64,000 bases of DNA from Luteimicrobium sp049844995. Its GTDB lineage: Bacteria > Actinomycetota > Actinomycetes > Actinomycetales > Cellulomonadaceae. The position numbers and the translations under genes were made by a program. Of this stretch, positions 19,039 to 27,819 are shown piece by piece. Every line of letters begins with the position of its first letter. The first letter of the stretch is position 1. Below the pieces are notes generated by a model, which saw only the letters and a program-made list of their open reading frames with translations, searched no databases and was not told where the DNA came from. The DNA is taken from contig NZ_JBNCMC010000002.1 of the NCBI RefSeq assembly GCF_049844995.1, forward strand, positions 744,001 through 808,000. The letters run 5' to 3'.

Positions 19039-20517
19039 GTGCCTCGAGTAACCAGCGTCGACGTCGCGCTCGTGGGTGGTGGGATCATGTCCGCCACCCT
19101 CGGGGCGTTCCTCAAGCTCCTCGAACCGTCCTGGACGATCGCCCTGTACGAGCGCCTGGACGACGTCGCCCAGGAGTCGTCCAACCCGTGGAACAACGCG
19201 GGGACGGGTCACGCGGCCCTCTGCGAGCTGAACTACACGCCCGAGAAGGCGGACGGCACCATCGACATCGCCAAGGCGGTGTCGATCAACGAGCAGTTCG
19301 AGCTCTCCCACCAGTTCTGGAGCCACCTGGCCGACGCCGGGCTCATCCCGCCGCTGTCGACGTTCCTGTCGAACACCCCCCACATGACGTTCGTGCGCGG
19401 CGAGAAGAACGTCGACTACCTGCGCCGCCGCGTCGAGGCGCTGCGGGCCAACCACCGGTTCGCGGGCATGGAGTACAGCACCGACCCGGCCGTCATCGAG
19501 TCCTGGGCGCCCAAGCTCACCGAGGGCCGCGACCCGTCCGAGCCCATCGCCGCCACGCGCGCCGACTGGGGCACCGACGTCGACTTCGGTGCGCTCACCC
19601 GGCACCTCGTCGCGTTCCTCCAGGACAACGGCGCCGACGTCGAGCTGCAGCACGAGGTCACGAACCTCGCCCGCCGCGGCGACGGCTGGCGCCTGACGAT
19701 GAAGGACCGCAGCTGGAACGCCAAGGTCCGCACGCACACCGTCGACGCGAAGTTCGTGTTCGTCGGAGCCGGCGGCGGCGCCCTCCACCTGCTCCAGAAG
19801 TCCGGCATCCCGGAGATCAAGGGCTTCGGCGGCTTTCCGATCTCGGGCGCGTTCCTGCGGACCTCCAACCCCGACATCGTGGCCGCGCACCGCGCGAAGG
19901 TCTACGGGAAGGCCGACGTCGGCGCTCCCCCGATGTCCGTGCCGCACCTCGACACCCGCGTCGTCGACGGGAAGTCGTACCTCATGTTCGGCCCGTACGC
20001 CGGGTTCAGCCCGAAGTTCCTCAAGAAGGGCTCGTGGTTCGACCTGCCCGGGTCGATCCGGCCCGGGAACGTCGGGCCGATGCTCGGCGTCGCCAAGGAC
20101 AACTTCGACCTCGTCCAGTACCTCGTCGGGCAGCTCGCCGCGTCGCGCGACAAGAAGTTCGAGGAGCTCCTCGCCTTCATGCCGACGGCGAGGCCCAGCG
20201 ACTGGGAGCTCATCACCGCGGGCCAGCGCGTCCAGGTGATGAAGAAGGACGAGAAGGGCCGCGGCGTCCTGCAGATGGGCACCGAGCTCGTGGCCGCGGG
20301 CGACGGGTCGATCGCCGGCCTGCTCGGCGCGTCGCCGGGCGCCTCCACCGCCGCGCCGATCATGGTCAAGCTGCTCCGCCAGTGCTTCGGCGACCGCGCC
20401 GCGGCGTGGGAGCCGCGGCTCGGCGAGATCGTCCCGCAGCTTGCGAAGCCCCTCGGCGACGCGGCCGTCGCCGCCGAGCCTCAGGTCGGCGAGGAGCCGC
20501 TCTCGGCCAAGGCGTGA
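19039..20517 (+). CDS. mqo: Malate:quinone oxidoreductase
   Basis: Mqo is a membrane-associated FAD enzyme that oxidises malate to oxaloacetate and reduces menaquinone, serving both the citrate cycle and respiration. The 492-residue protein is of normal length. The FAD-binding Rossmann motif VALVGGGIMSATLG is at the N-terminus (8-21), followed by the Mqo signature SSNPWNNAGTGHAALCELNY (about 50-69). Near the C-terminus is LLGASPGASTAAPIMV, which closes the FAD site. The GTG at 19039 lies six bases after TACAAT. No malate dehydrogenase gene is nearby. The luciferase-domain gene begins four bases after its stop. Confidence 0.96.
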   Translation: MPRVTSVDVALVGGGIMSATLGAFLKLLEPSWTIALYERLDDVAQESSNPWNNAGTGHAALCELNYTPEKADGTIDIAKAVSINEQFELSHQFWSHLADAGLIPPLSTFLSNTPHMTFVRGEKNVDYLRRRVEALRANHRFAGMEYSTDPAVIESWAPKLTEGRDPSEPIAATRADWGTDVDFGALTRHLVAFLQDNGADVELQHEVTNLARRGDGWRLTMKDRSWNAKVRTHTVDAKFVFVGAGGGALHLLQKSGIPEIKGFGGFPISGAFLRTSNPDIVAAHRAKVYGKADVGAPPMSVPHLDTRVVDGKSYLMFGPYAGFSPKFLKKGSWFDLPGSIRPGNVGPMLGVAKDNFDLVQYLVGQLAASRDKKFEELLAFMPTARPSDWELITAGQRVQVMKKDEKGRGVLQMGTELVAAGDGSIAGLLGASPGASTAAPIMVKLLRQCFGDRAAAWEPRLGEIVPQLAKPLGDAAVAAEPQVGEEPLSAKA

Positions 20518-20521
20518 CCAG

Positions 20522-20974
20522 GTGCTGACCCGACCGCGCCCGGGCGAGCGTCCCCACACGTCCGACGACGGCCCGCACCGCCAGCTCGACCAGCGCGCCA
20601 CGCCCGCGCTGTGGGGCGAGCTCGTTGCCCGGGTCTTCGCGCTCGACGGCGTCGTCGAGGGCCACTCCCAGGTCTCCCCCGCCTCCTCGCGCGCCGTCTT
20701 CCTCGCCGCTCAGCGCGCGGAACGCGCCCCGGAGACGTCGCTCGCGCCCGGGCAACGCCTCGAGCCCGTCCACCTGCACGGCGTCGACGACACGAGCGTG
20801 CACCTCGTGCTGCCGCCCGAACGCGGCGCGGAGCTCGTCCGGCTCGGCTGGGCCGAGCCGCACCAGTACGCGGACTTCGACACCGAGCTCATGGTCTACG
20901 GGCCGCGCGACGACGCCGAGCTCGACGACGTGCTCTCGGTGATCGTCGAGAGCCTCGCGTACGCGCGGGGCTGA
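20522..20974 (+). CDS. Luciferase-domain small protein (function unknown)
   Basis: This 150-residue protein matches the family named after the C-terminal domain of some luciferases; in bacteria such stand-alone proteins have no proven function. Visible family features are SSRAVFLAAQR, PVHLHGVDDTSVHLVLP and LGWAEPHQYADFD followed by LMVYGPRDDAEL. The two His-containing strands (HLHG, SVHLVLP) are the most conserved part. The GTG at 20522, four bases after the mqo stop, is the first sensible start in the frame, and the first 20 residues are a Pro/Arg-rich leader. It is probably co-transcribed with mqo. It ends ten bases before the convergent DHA2 transporter stop. Confidence 0.75.
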   Translation: MLTRPRPGERPHTSDDGPHRQLDQRATPALWGELVARVFALDGVVEGHSQVSPASSRAVFLAAQRAERAPETSLAPGQRLEPVHLHGVDDTSVHLVLPPERGAELVRLGWAEPHQYADFDTELMVYGPRDDAELDDVLSVIVESLAYARG

Positions 20975-20984
20975 GTCCTACAGC

Positions 20985-22658
20985 TCAGTCCTCGTCCGAC
21001 TGCCCGTGCCGCACGAGCTCCTGCGGCGTCGCGAGCTCCTCGGGGATCTCGTGCGGTCGGTACCGCGGGAGCCGGCTCGCCGGGACGATCGCGAGCGCGC
21101 TGATCGCTGCGAGGACGGCGAGGCCGAGCTGGAGGGCGTCCAGCCGCGCGTCCTCGTTGACCTTGACGGCAGCCGCGACCTGCACGGGCGTGGCGGTGGT
21201 CCGCCCGAGCGTCGTGCGCAGGGCGTCGTTGCTCACGAAGTTCGTGCTGTCGAGGTCGACCTGCGCGACGAGCTCGGGCGGCAGCTGCGGATGGTCGACG
21301 ACAGCCCGCCCCACGCCGACCGACAGCAGCGTCACGAGCAGCGCCCCCGCGAGCGCGGTCCCGACGGCCGACGCCAGGTTCTGGGTCGTCCCGCGGATCG
21401 ACCCGACGTCGCCCGCGAGCTCCCTGGGCGCGGAGGTCACCAGGACGTTGAACACGAGCGTCACGAGGGCGCCCTGGCCGATGCCGAACACCACGAGCCC
21501 GAGGATCGTCGGGAGGGTCTCCCAGTTGTTCGTGACCACGGCGGCCAGCCAGACGAGGGCGACGGTCGTGAGGACGAACCCGAACACCCCGATCACGCGG
21601 GGCGCGAACCGCCCGTAGAACCGCACGACGACCGTCGCGACGACGAACACCGTGAGGTTGAACGGCATCATGGCGAGCGACGTGTCGAACGGCGAGCGTC
21701 CCTGCACGATCTGGATGTACAGGGGGACGGTGAAGTTCAGCGCCGCCTCGAGCGCCACGACGACGAACATCGCGTACACCGCCGCACGCTCGGGCGAGGA
21801 CCGCAGCACGGACAGGTCGACCAGCGGCACCTTGCCGGCCCGGGTGCGGCGCCGCGTCCACCAGAAGAACGCCTGGCCCAGCACGATGCCGACGACCACG
21901 AGCAGGGGCGCGGGCGACAGGCCGGCGAGGTCGAACGGCGCGTCGTTCGTGGCGCTGACGACGCCCCAGCCGTTGAGGTTGTTGAAGCCCATCGTGAGGC
22001 AGAGGATCGCAAGGCCGATGAGCACGGCGGCGACGACGTCGATCGTGACCTCGCGGTTCCCGGCGGCGGAGCGCAGCCGGAAGCTCAACGTGAACACGAC
22101 GGCGGCGACGACGACGAGGATCGCGAACACGGGCCGCCACCCGACGAGCGTGCCGAGGGCGCCGCCGATGAGGAAGGCGCTCACGCCGGAGATCGCGCGG
22201 GCCGACCCGAGCGACCCGACGGCGGTCGCCTGCTGCGCGCCGTGGTAGTTCTCCGCGATGAGCGCGACGAGCGACGGGACGATGATCGCCGCGCACGCCC
22301 CCGCCACGGCCTGCGCGGCGATGACCCAGCCGACGGACGGCGCGAAGACCATCATGAGCTCGGCGACGCCGAAGCAGGCGACCATGGTCCGGAACAGCAG
22401 GACCCAGCCGATCCGCTGGCCGAGCCGGGCGCCCACCATGACGAGCGCCGCCACCACCAGCCCGTACATGACGATCGCTGTGCTGACGTCGGTCGGCGGG
22501 ACGCCGAAGTCGTCGACCATGCCGCCCAGCGAGACGGGTAGCGCGGCGACGTTGAAGGACATGAGGACCTGCGCGAGGAAGAGGCCCACCATGGGCGTCC
22601 ACGACGCGCGCGGCGCGACCTCCGTCGCGGTCGTCGCCGTCGTTCCGGCGCTGCTCAC
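20985..22658 (-). CDS. MFS transporter, DHA2/EmrB-like (14 membrane segments)
   Basis: The 557-residue protein has fourteen hydrophobic segments as in the DHA2 family of drug:H+ antiporters. The N-terminal half has MVGLFLAQVLMSFNVAALPV and VGARLGQRIGWVLLF (loop 2-3), then a motif C-like SARAISGVSAFLIGGALG. A large extracytoplasmic loop near residues 440-500 separates the last two segments, and the last 50 residues are a charged tail. The GTG at 22658 has GGAGGA six bases upstream and overlaps the glutaminase stop (GTGA), so the two form a coupled operon. A glutaminase next to an exporter suggests amino-acid-linked acid resistance, but the exporter is of the drug type, so the substrate is open. 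Confidence 0.87.
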   Translation of the reverse strand: MSSAGTTATTATEVAPRASWTPMVGLFLAQVLMSFNVAALPVSLGGMVDDFGVPPTDVSTAIVMYGLVVAALVMVGARLGQRIGWVLLFRTMVACFGVAELMMVFAPSVGWVIAAQAVAGACAAIIVPSLVALIAENYHGAQQATAVGSLGSARAISGVSAFLIGGALGTLVGWRPVFAILVVVAAVVFTLSFRLRSAAGNREVTIDVVAAVLIGLAILCLTMGFNNLNGWGVVSATNDAPFDLAGLSPAPLLVVVGIVLGQAFFWWTRRRTRAGKVPLVDLSVLRSSPERAAVYAMFVVVALEAALNFTVPLYIQIVQGRSPFDTSLAMMPFNLTVFVVATVVVRFYGRFAPRVIGVFGFVLTTVALVWLAAVVTNNWETLPTILGLVVFGIGQGALVTLVFNVLVTSAPRELAGDVGSIRGTTQNLASAVGTALAGALLVTLLSVGVGRAVVDHPQLPPELVAQVDLDSTNFVSNDALRTTLGRTTATPVQVAAAVKVNEDARLDALQLGLAVLAAISALAIVPASRLPRYRPHEIPEELATPQELVRHGQSDED

Positions 22659-23683
22659 GTGTTCCTCCGAGGTTCGTCGGCCGGCCCGGACAGCCGGTAG
22701 TCGGCGGATGCGAAGACGTTGAGCCCGAGGGCCCGTGAGAGATACGCGGTGGCGCGCTGCCCGCGGACGCTGTTGCCGGCGTCGTCGAGCGGGGGTGACC
22801 ACGTGGCGATGCCCGCCTTCCCGGGCGCCACGGTGACGAGGCCGCCCGAGACGCCCGACTTCCCCGGCAGCCCGATCTCGAACAGCCAGTCCCCCGACCG
22901 CTCGTAGAGCCCGGTCGAGGCCAGGACCGCCAGCGTGTCGCGGCACACCCCGGCCGAGACGACGCGGCGCCCGGTCACGGGGTTCACGCCGCCGTCGGCG
23001 AGCGTCGCCGCCATGACGGCGAGGTCCCGCGCGGTCACGAGCACGGAGCACTGCCGTGTGTAGAGGTCGACGCTGCGTCGGGGGTCGGCGTCGAGCCGCC
23101 CGTAGCTCGCGAGCAGCCGCGCGATCGCCTGGTTGCGCTGGTTGGTCGCGGCCTCGGACGCGTAGACCTCCTCGTCGACCCGCAGCTCCCGACCCGCGAA
23201 CGCGGCCAGGCCGGACCCGACGAACTCCCACCGCTCGGCGTCGTCGGCGCCCGGGACCAGCCCCGTCGTCGCGATAGCGCCCGCGTTGACCATCGGGTTC
23301 ATCGGGTGGCCGTCGTTCAGCTCGATCGCGACCACCGAGTTGAAGGCGAGGCCCGTGTTGTTCACGCCGACGCGCTCCCGGGCGACCCGGTGCCCGACGA
23401 CCTCGCAGACCAGCGCGTACACGAACGCCTTGGAGATCGACTGGATCGAGAACTCGACGTCCACGTCGCCTGCAGCGTGGACGGCCCCGTCCGTCCCGAC
23501 GACGCACACCCCGAACGCGTCCGGGTCCGCGGACGCGAGCGCGGGGATGTAGTCCGCGACGACACCGTCGGCAACCAGGCGGTTGCGCTCGTGCGCGGCC
23601 GCGACGAGCTGCTCGACGCGCTCGCCGTCGGGCAGAGACCCGGTCGAGACGGCTTGCTCGACGCCCGTGACGTCCAGGTCCAT
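22655..23683 (-). CDS. glsA: Glutaminase A
   Basis: Glutaminase hydrolyses glutamine to glutamate and ammonia; in bacteria it is linked to acid resistance and nitrogen recycling. The 342-residue protein has the serine-dependent beta-lactamase-like fold. The catalytic Ser-x-x-Lys is S82-I-S-K85 in SIQSISKAF. Further conserved parts are NDGHPMNPMVNAGAIA, NQRNQAIARLLASYG and DLYTRQCSVLVT, and LPGKSGVSGG near the C-terminus. The ATG at 23683 is the first start in frame and gives the normal length. No STAS or ankyrin domain is fused at the C-terminus, unlike some homologues. It is coupled to the DHA2 transporter gene downstream. The 58-bp cruciform repeat lies in the 170 bases between it and the ABC exporter genes. 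Confidence 0.95.
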   Translation of the reverse strand: MDLDVTGVEQAVSTGSLPDGERVEQLVAAAHERNRLVADGVVADYIPALASADPDAFGVCVVGTDGAVHAAGDVDVEFSIQSISKAFVYALVCEVVGHRVARERVGVNNTGLAFNSVVAIELNDGHPMNPMVNAGAIATTGLVPGADDAERWEFVGSGLAAFAGRELRVDEEVYASEAATNQRNQAIARLLASYGRLDADPRRSVDLYTRQCSVLVTARDLAVMAATLADGGVNPVTGRRVVSAGVCRDTLAVLASTGLYERSGDWLFEIGLPGKSGVSGGLVTVAPGKAGIATWSPPLDDAGNSVRGQRATAYLSRALGLNVFASADYRLSGPADEPRRNT

Positions 23684-23772
23684 GCCTCACCCCCGCCACG
23701 AACCTATCGGCGCACGTCAGGCCTGCAACCGGGACGCGGCCGGTCGCGTGCCGAGAACGGGATCCCTGCCCT

Positions 23773-23830
23773 CCGAGCACGGGCTGCCGGTCCGTCCGGG
23801 CGACCGGACGGGCGCGCAGCCCGTGCTCGG
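23773..23830. repeat. 58-bp cruciform repeat, copy A
   Basis: The outer arms CCGAGCACGGGCTGC (23773-23787) and its exact reverse complement (23816-23830) form a 15-bp stem. Nested inside is CCGTCCGG-GCGA-CCGGACGG (23792-23811), an 8-bp stem with a four-base loop. A second copy of the same length is at 60807-60864, with about 50 of 58 bases identical. This copy begins 23 bases after the stop of the downstream ABC exporter gene and precedes glsA. It could act as an intrinsic terminator, though there is no T-run, or be a REP-like mobile element. Confidence 0.75.
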
Positions 23831-23853
23831 CGAGGGTGGGGCGGCGGGCTGCG

Positions 23854-25680
23854 TCAGACGAGCGAGTCGCGCCAGGCGGCGTGGAGCGCGGCGAACCGGC
23901 CCTCACCACCGATGAGCTCGCTCGGCGCCCCGTCCTCGACGACGACGCCCTGCTCCATCACGAGCACGCGGTCCGCGATGGCGACGGTCGACAGGCGGTG
24001 CGCGATGATCAGCGCCGTCCGGTCGGCCAGCAGCGTCTGGAGCCCGCGCTGGACGAGCCGTTCGCCCGGGATGTCGAGCGAGCTGGTCGCCTCGTCGAGG
24101 ATCAGCACGGCCGGGTCCGCGAGGAACGCCCTCGCGAACGACAGCAGCTGCCGCTGCCCGGCGGACACGCGCCCGCCGCGCTTGTTGACGTCCGTGTCGT
24201 ACCCGTACGGGAGCTGCTCGATGAACTCGTCCGCGCCGACGGCGCGCGCCGCGGCCTGCACCTCCTCGAGGCTCGCACCGGGCTTGCCCATGGCGATGTT
24301 GTCGCGCACGGTCCCGCTGAACAGGTAGGCCTCCTGCGTGACCATGACGACGGCGCGCCGCAGGTCCTTGCCCGACAGGTCCCGCACGTCGACGTCGTCG
24401 AGCTCGAGCGAGCCCGCGGTGACGTCGTAGAACCGCGCGAGGAGCTTCGCGAGCGTCGACTTCCCGGCGCCGGTCGCCCCCACGAGCGCGACGGTCTGGC
24501 CGGCGGGCACGTCGAGGTCCGTGCGGGGCAGCACGGGGCGGCCCGCGACGTACGCGAACTCGACGCCGCGGAGCTGCACGTGTCCCCGCGCGTGCTCGAG
24601 GGGGGCCGGCTTGGCCGGCTCGACGACGGTGGGCTCCTCCGCGAGCAGCCCCGAGATCTTCTCGAGCGCGGCGGACGCGGACTGGAACGAGTTGTAGAAC
24701 ATGCCGATCTCCTGGATCGGCCCGAAGAACCGCTTCACGTAGAGCAGCACGGCGACGAGGACGCCGACGTCGAGGTCACCGTGGAACACCCGCAGGCCCC
24801 CGACGAGCAGCGCGACCGCGACCGTCACGTTCCCGATGAGCACGAGGCCCGGCGAGTAGATGCCGTTGAGGCCCATGGCGCGCGCGTTGGCGGCCCGGTA
24901 GTCCTCGGCGAGCGCCCCGTAGGTCGCGTCGTTGGCGCGCTCGCGGCGGAACGCCTGGACGGCCCGGATGCCGGTCATCGTCTCGACGAAGTTCACGATG
25001 ACCCGCGCCGACGCCGTCCGCTGCTCGCGGTAGTAGACCTGCGACCGCGTCTGGAACCACCGCGTGAGGAGGAACGCCGGGACGAGCGCGGCGACGAGCA
25101 CCAGACCCGTCCGCCAGTCGAGCAGGAACAGCGAGACGCCCGTGAACAGCATCATGAGCACGCCTGAGACGATGCTCGTCAGACCCGAGTCGAGCAGGTC
25201 GCGCAGCGACTCCAGGTCGGACGTCTGGCGAGAGATGATCCGGCCCGACGTGTACGACTCGTGGAACTCGAGGCTGAGGCGCTGGGTCTGCCGGAACACG
25301 CGCTGGCGCAGGTCGAGCAGGATGCCCTGCGAGACGCGCGCCGCAGTCCGGACGTAGCCGCTGATGGAGAGGCCGGCGACGGCGGCCGCCACGACGTAGA
25401 GGCCGCCCACCATGAGCAGCGGTCCCCACTCGCCGTGGTCCCGGAGTCGGGTGAGCGTGGTGTCGATCGCCGTGGCGATGAGCGCGGGCCCGGCGACCTG
25501 CGCGATCGTCGAGACGACCACGAGGATTCCGGCGACCCACAGGCCCCGGCGGTGGGGCTGCATGAGGTCGCCCAGCAGGCGCAGCGACCGCTGCCGCACG
25601 GCCTTGGACTGGGTGCGGCTGAGGCGCGTGTCGTCCTCGCCCTCGGTGCCCGTCGGGTTTCCGGCGGTGGTGGTGCTCAT
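23854..25680 (-). CDS. ABC exporter subunit B (intact catalytic Glu, altered signature)
   Basis: This 608-residue protein is a half-transporter: an exporter-type membrane domain (about 30-320) followed by an ATPase domain. Walker A is GATGAGKST and Walker B with the catalytic Glu is LILDEATSSLD; the switch His is in IIAHRLSTV. The signature motif is VSAGQ instead of LSGGQ. With its partner it should form a heterodimer with one active and one degenerate ATP site. It starts at ATG 25680, overlapping its partner's stop (ATGA). The last five residues, RDSLV, are identical to those of the unrelated sigma factor at 60878, and both genes are followed by a 58-bp cruciform repeat. Substrate unknown; drugs or lipids are typical for this class. 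Confidence 0.9.
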   Translation of the reverse strand: MSTTTAGNPTGTEGEDDTRLSRTQSKAVRQRSLRLLGDLMQPHRRGLWVAGILVVVSTIAQVAGPALIATAIDTTLTRLRDHGEWGPLLMVGGLYVVAAAVAGLSISGYVRTAARVSQGILLDLRQRVFRQTQRLSLEFHESYTSGRIISRQTSDLESLRDLLDSGLTSIVSGVLMMLFTGVSLFLLDWRTGLVLVAALVPAFLLTRWFQTRSQVYYREQRTASARVIVNFVETMTGIRAVQAFRRERANDATYGALAEDYRAANARAMGLNGIYSPGLVLIGNVTVAVALLVGGLRVFHGDLDVGVLVAVLLYVKRFFGPIQEIGMFYNSFQSASAALEKISGLLAEEPTVVEPAKPAPLEHARGHVQLRGVEFAYVAGRPVLPRTDLDVPAGQTVALVGATGAGKSTLAKLLARFYDVTAGSLELDDVDVRDLSGKDLRRAVVMVTQEAYLFSGTVRDNIAMGKPGASLEEVQAAARAVGADEFIEQLPYGYDTDVNKRGGRVSAGQRQLLSFARAFLADPAVLILDEATSSLDIPGERLVQRGLQTLLADRTALIIAHRLSTVAIADRVLVMEQGVVVEDGAPSELIGGEGRFAALHAAWRDSLV

Positions 25681-27731
25681 CGCTCGCTCCCCTCGCTCGC
25701 CTGCCACGCGCCGATCGCGCTGGCCCCCGACCGCCCGGCCGGCGTGGCGTCGCCCGAGTCCAGGGCGTCGTCGACGACGGCGCGGGCCTCGCCGCGCGCG
25801 ACCTGGCGCGCCACCTCGGCATCCTCGGGCGGCGGTGGCGTGAACTCGTCCTCGAGGCTCGAGATGACGTACCGGTAGTGCTCGTTCGTGGCGAGCAGCT
25901 CGCTGTGCGGGCCGACCGCCGTGACGCGGCCGTCCTGCAGCACGGCGACCAGGTCCGCGAGCGCCACGGTGGACGGCCGGTGCGCGACGACGAGGGTCGT
26001 GATCCCCTCGAGCTCGCTCGCGAGCCGCGCCTGGATGGCGGCCTCGGTGTCGACGTCGAGCGCGGACAGCGGGTCGTCGAGCACGAGGACCCGCGGCCGG
26101 GCCGCGATGGCGCGCGCGAGGGCGATGCGCTGGCGCTGACCGCCCGACAGGCTCATGCCCTCCTCGCCGATGGTCGTCCCGACGCCGTCCGGCAGGTCGT
26201 ACGCGAAGCCGGCCTGGGCGACGTCGAGCGCGCGCGTCAGGTCGGCGTCGCTGCGGGCGCCGTCGGGCGCGCCGAGCAGGACGTTGTCGCGGACGGACGC
26301 CGAGAAGAGGGTGGCGTCCTCGAACGCGACGCCGACGAGGGAGCGCAGGTGCTCGCGGGTCATGTCGCGCACGTCGACGCCGTCGATCGTCACGGAGCCG
26401 CCGCTGACCTCGTAGAGGCGGGGCACGAGCATCGCGAGCGTCGACTTCCCGGAGCCGGTGAGCCCGACGAGCGCGACCGTCCTGCCGGGCGGCAGCACCA
26501 GGTCGACCCCGTCGAGCACGTCGGTGCTGCCGGGGCCCTCGGTGGGCGCGTCGCCGTACCTGAAGTGCAGGTCCGTGAACGCGAGCTCGCCGTGGGGGTC
26601 GGTCACCTCGACGGGGCTCGCCGGGTCGGGCAGCGTGTTCGGCGTCGTGAGGACGTCGAAGTAGCGGTCGACGGCGGTGCGCGCGTTGAGCGTCATCGAG
26701 AGGACCATGCCGAGGTCGATGACCGGCGAGTTCACGACGGCGGCGGTCGCGAAGAACGCGACGAGCGCGCCCACGGTGATGCGTCCTTCGGACGCCATCC
26801 AGACGCCGACGACGAGCGACACGCCGAGCGTCAGCTCGGGCACCGCGGTCAGCCACGCCTGGAGCCCGGCCTGGATCTTGGCCTTGTCGAGCTCGGTGCC
26901 GCGCAGCTCGTCCGCCTGGCGGGCGAACGAGTGGAGCGCGTCCCGGCCGCGGCCGAAGGCCTTGAGGACCCGGATGCCGTGCACCGACTCCTCGACCGCG
27001 GTCGCGAGGTCCCCCGCCTGGTCCTGCGACCGGCGGGACACGGCCCGGAACCGCCGGGAGAACGTGAAGGCCATGACGGCCATGGGGATCGCACCGGCGA
27101 GGTAGATGAGGCCGAGGACGCCGCCGGTGGCGACCAGGATCCCGATCCCGACGACGATCGTCACGCTCGACACGACGAGCGTGAGCATGCCGAACGCGAT
27201 CCAGCGGCGCAGGAGGCCGAGGTCGGACATGGAGCGCGACAGGAGCTGCCCGCCGGGCCAGCGGTCGTGGAACGCGACGGGGAGGTCCTGCAGGTGCGTG
27301 AACAGCTCGGTCCGCAGGCGGGCCTCGATGTTGGTGCCGGGGATGAGGACCAGGGCGCGGCGCGCCGCGATCAGCCCGGCCTCGGCGACGCCGAGCACGA
27401 GGACGAGCGCGACGCCCCACCACAGGCCTGCCTCGTCGTGCTCGGCGAGGCCCTCGGTGAGGGGCCCGTTGACGAGCCACTCGAGGACGCGCGGCACGGC
27501 GAGCGCGGCGAGGCTCGCGCCGAGCGCGCACACCACGCCCGCGACGATGCGGGGCAGGACGGGACGGATGAAGGGCACGAGGCGCCGCATGGAGGCGACG
27601 GTGGACAGGGAGGCGCCCTCGGCGGCTCGGGCCTGGTCCTCGGTGGGGCGTGCCGTGTCGTCGGGGGCTGCTGTGGGATGGGGACCGTCGGGCCGGCTCG
27701 CGGCTCTGGAGGGCATGAGGAGGGGGCTCAC
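25677..27731 (-). CDS. ABC exporter subunit A (degenerate Walker B)
   Basis: The 684-residue partner half-transporter has a Pro/Ala-rich N-terminus (1-50), an exporter membrane domain (about 50-350) and an ATPase domain with Walker A GLTGSGKST, signature LSGGQ and Walker B VLVLDDPLSALD. The catalytic Glu is replaced by Asp, the mark of the degenerate half of heterodimeric exporters. Its canonical LSGGQ completes the active site with the partner's Walker B, so the asymmetry of the two subunits is consistent. About 50 residues follow the ATPase domain. The start is either GTG 27731 or ATG 27716; the latter has GGTGAG about ten bases upstream, so it is a real alternative. It is transcribed ahead of subunit B and after an MFS gene 88 bases away. 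Confidence 0.9.
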   Translation of the reverse strand: MSPLLMPSRAASRPDGPHPTAAPDDTARPTEDQARAAEGASLSTVASMRRLVPFIRPVLPRIVAGVVCALGASLAALAVPRVLEWLVNGPLTEGLAEHDEAGLWWGVALVLVLGVAEAGLIAARRALVLIPGTNIEARLRTELFTHLQDLPVAFHDRWPGGQLLSRSMSDLGLLRRWIAFGMLTLVVSSVTIVVGIGILVATGGVLGLIYLAGAIPMAVMAFTFSRRFRAVSRRSQDQAGDLATAVEESVHGIRVLKAFGRGRDALHSFARQADELRGTELDKAKIQAGLQAWLTAVPELTLGVSLVVGVWMASEGRITVGALVAFFATAAVVNSPVIDLGMVLSMTLNARTAVDRYFDVLTTPNTLPDPASPVEVTDPHGELAFTDLHFRYGDAPTEGPGSTDVLDGVDLVLPPGRTVALVGLTGSGKSTLAMLVPRLYEVSGGSVTIDGVDVRDMTREHLRSLVGVAFEDATLFSASVRDNVLLGAPDGARSDADLTRALDVAQAGFAYDLPDGVGTTIGEEGMSLSGGQRQRIALARAIAARPRVLVLDDPLSALDVDTEAAIQARLASELEGITTLVVAHRPSTVALADLVAVLQDGRVTAVGPHSELLATNEHYRYVISSLEDEFTPPPPEDAEVARQVARGEARAVVDDALDSGDATPAGRSGASAIGAWQASEGSER

Positions 27732-27819
27732 CTTCCGGGTGCTCAGGGGATGGTTGCCATTCTCGCACCTCTCACATCGATTCGACCCGTCCTATCACGA
27801 GCCGGTCGACCACCCGGTG

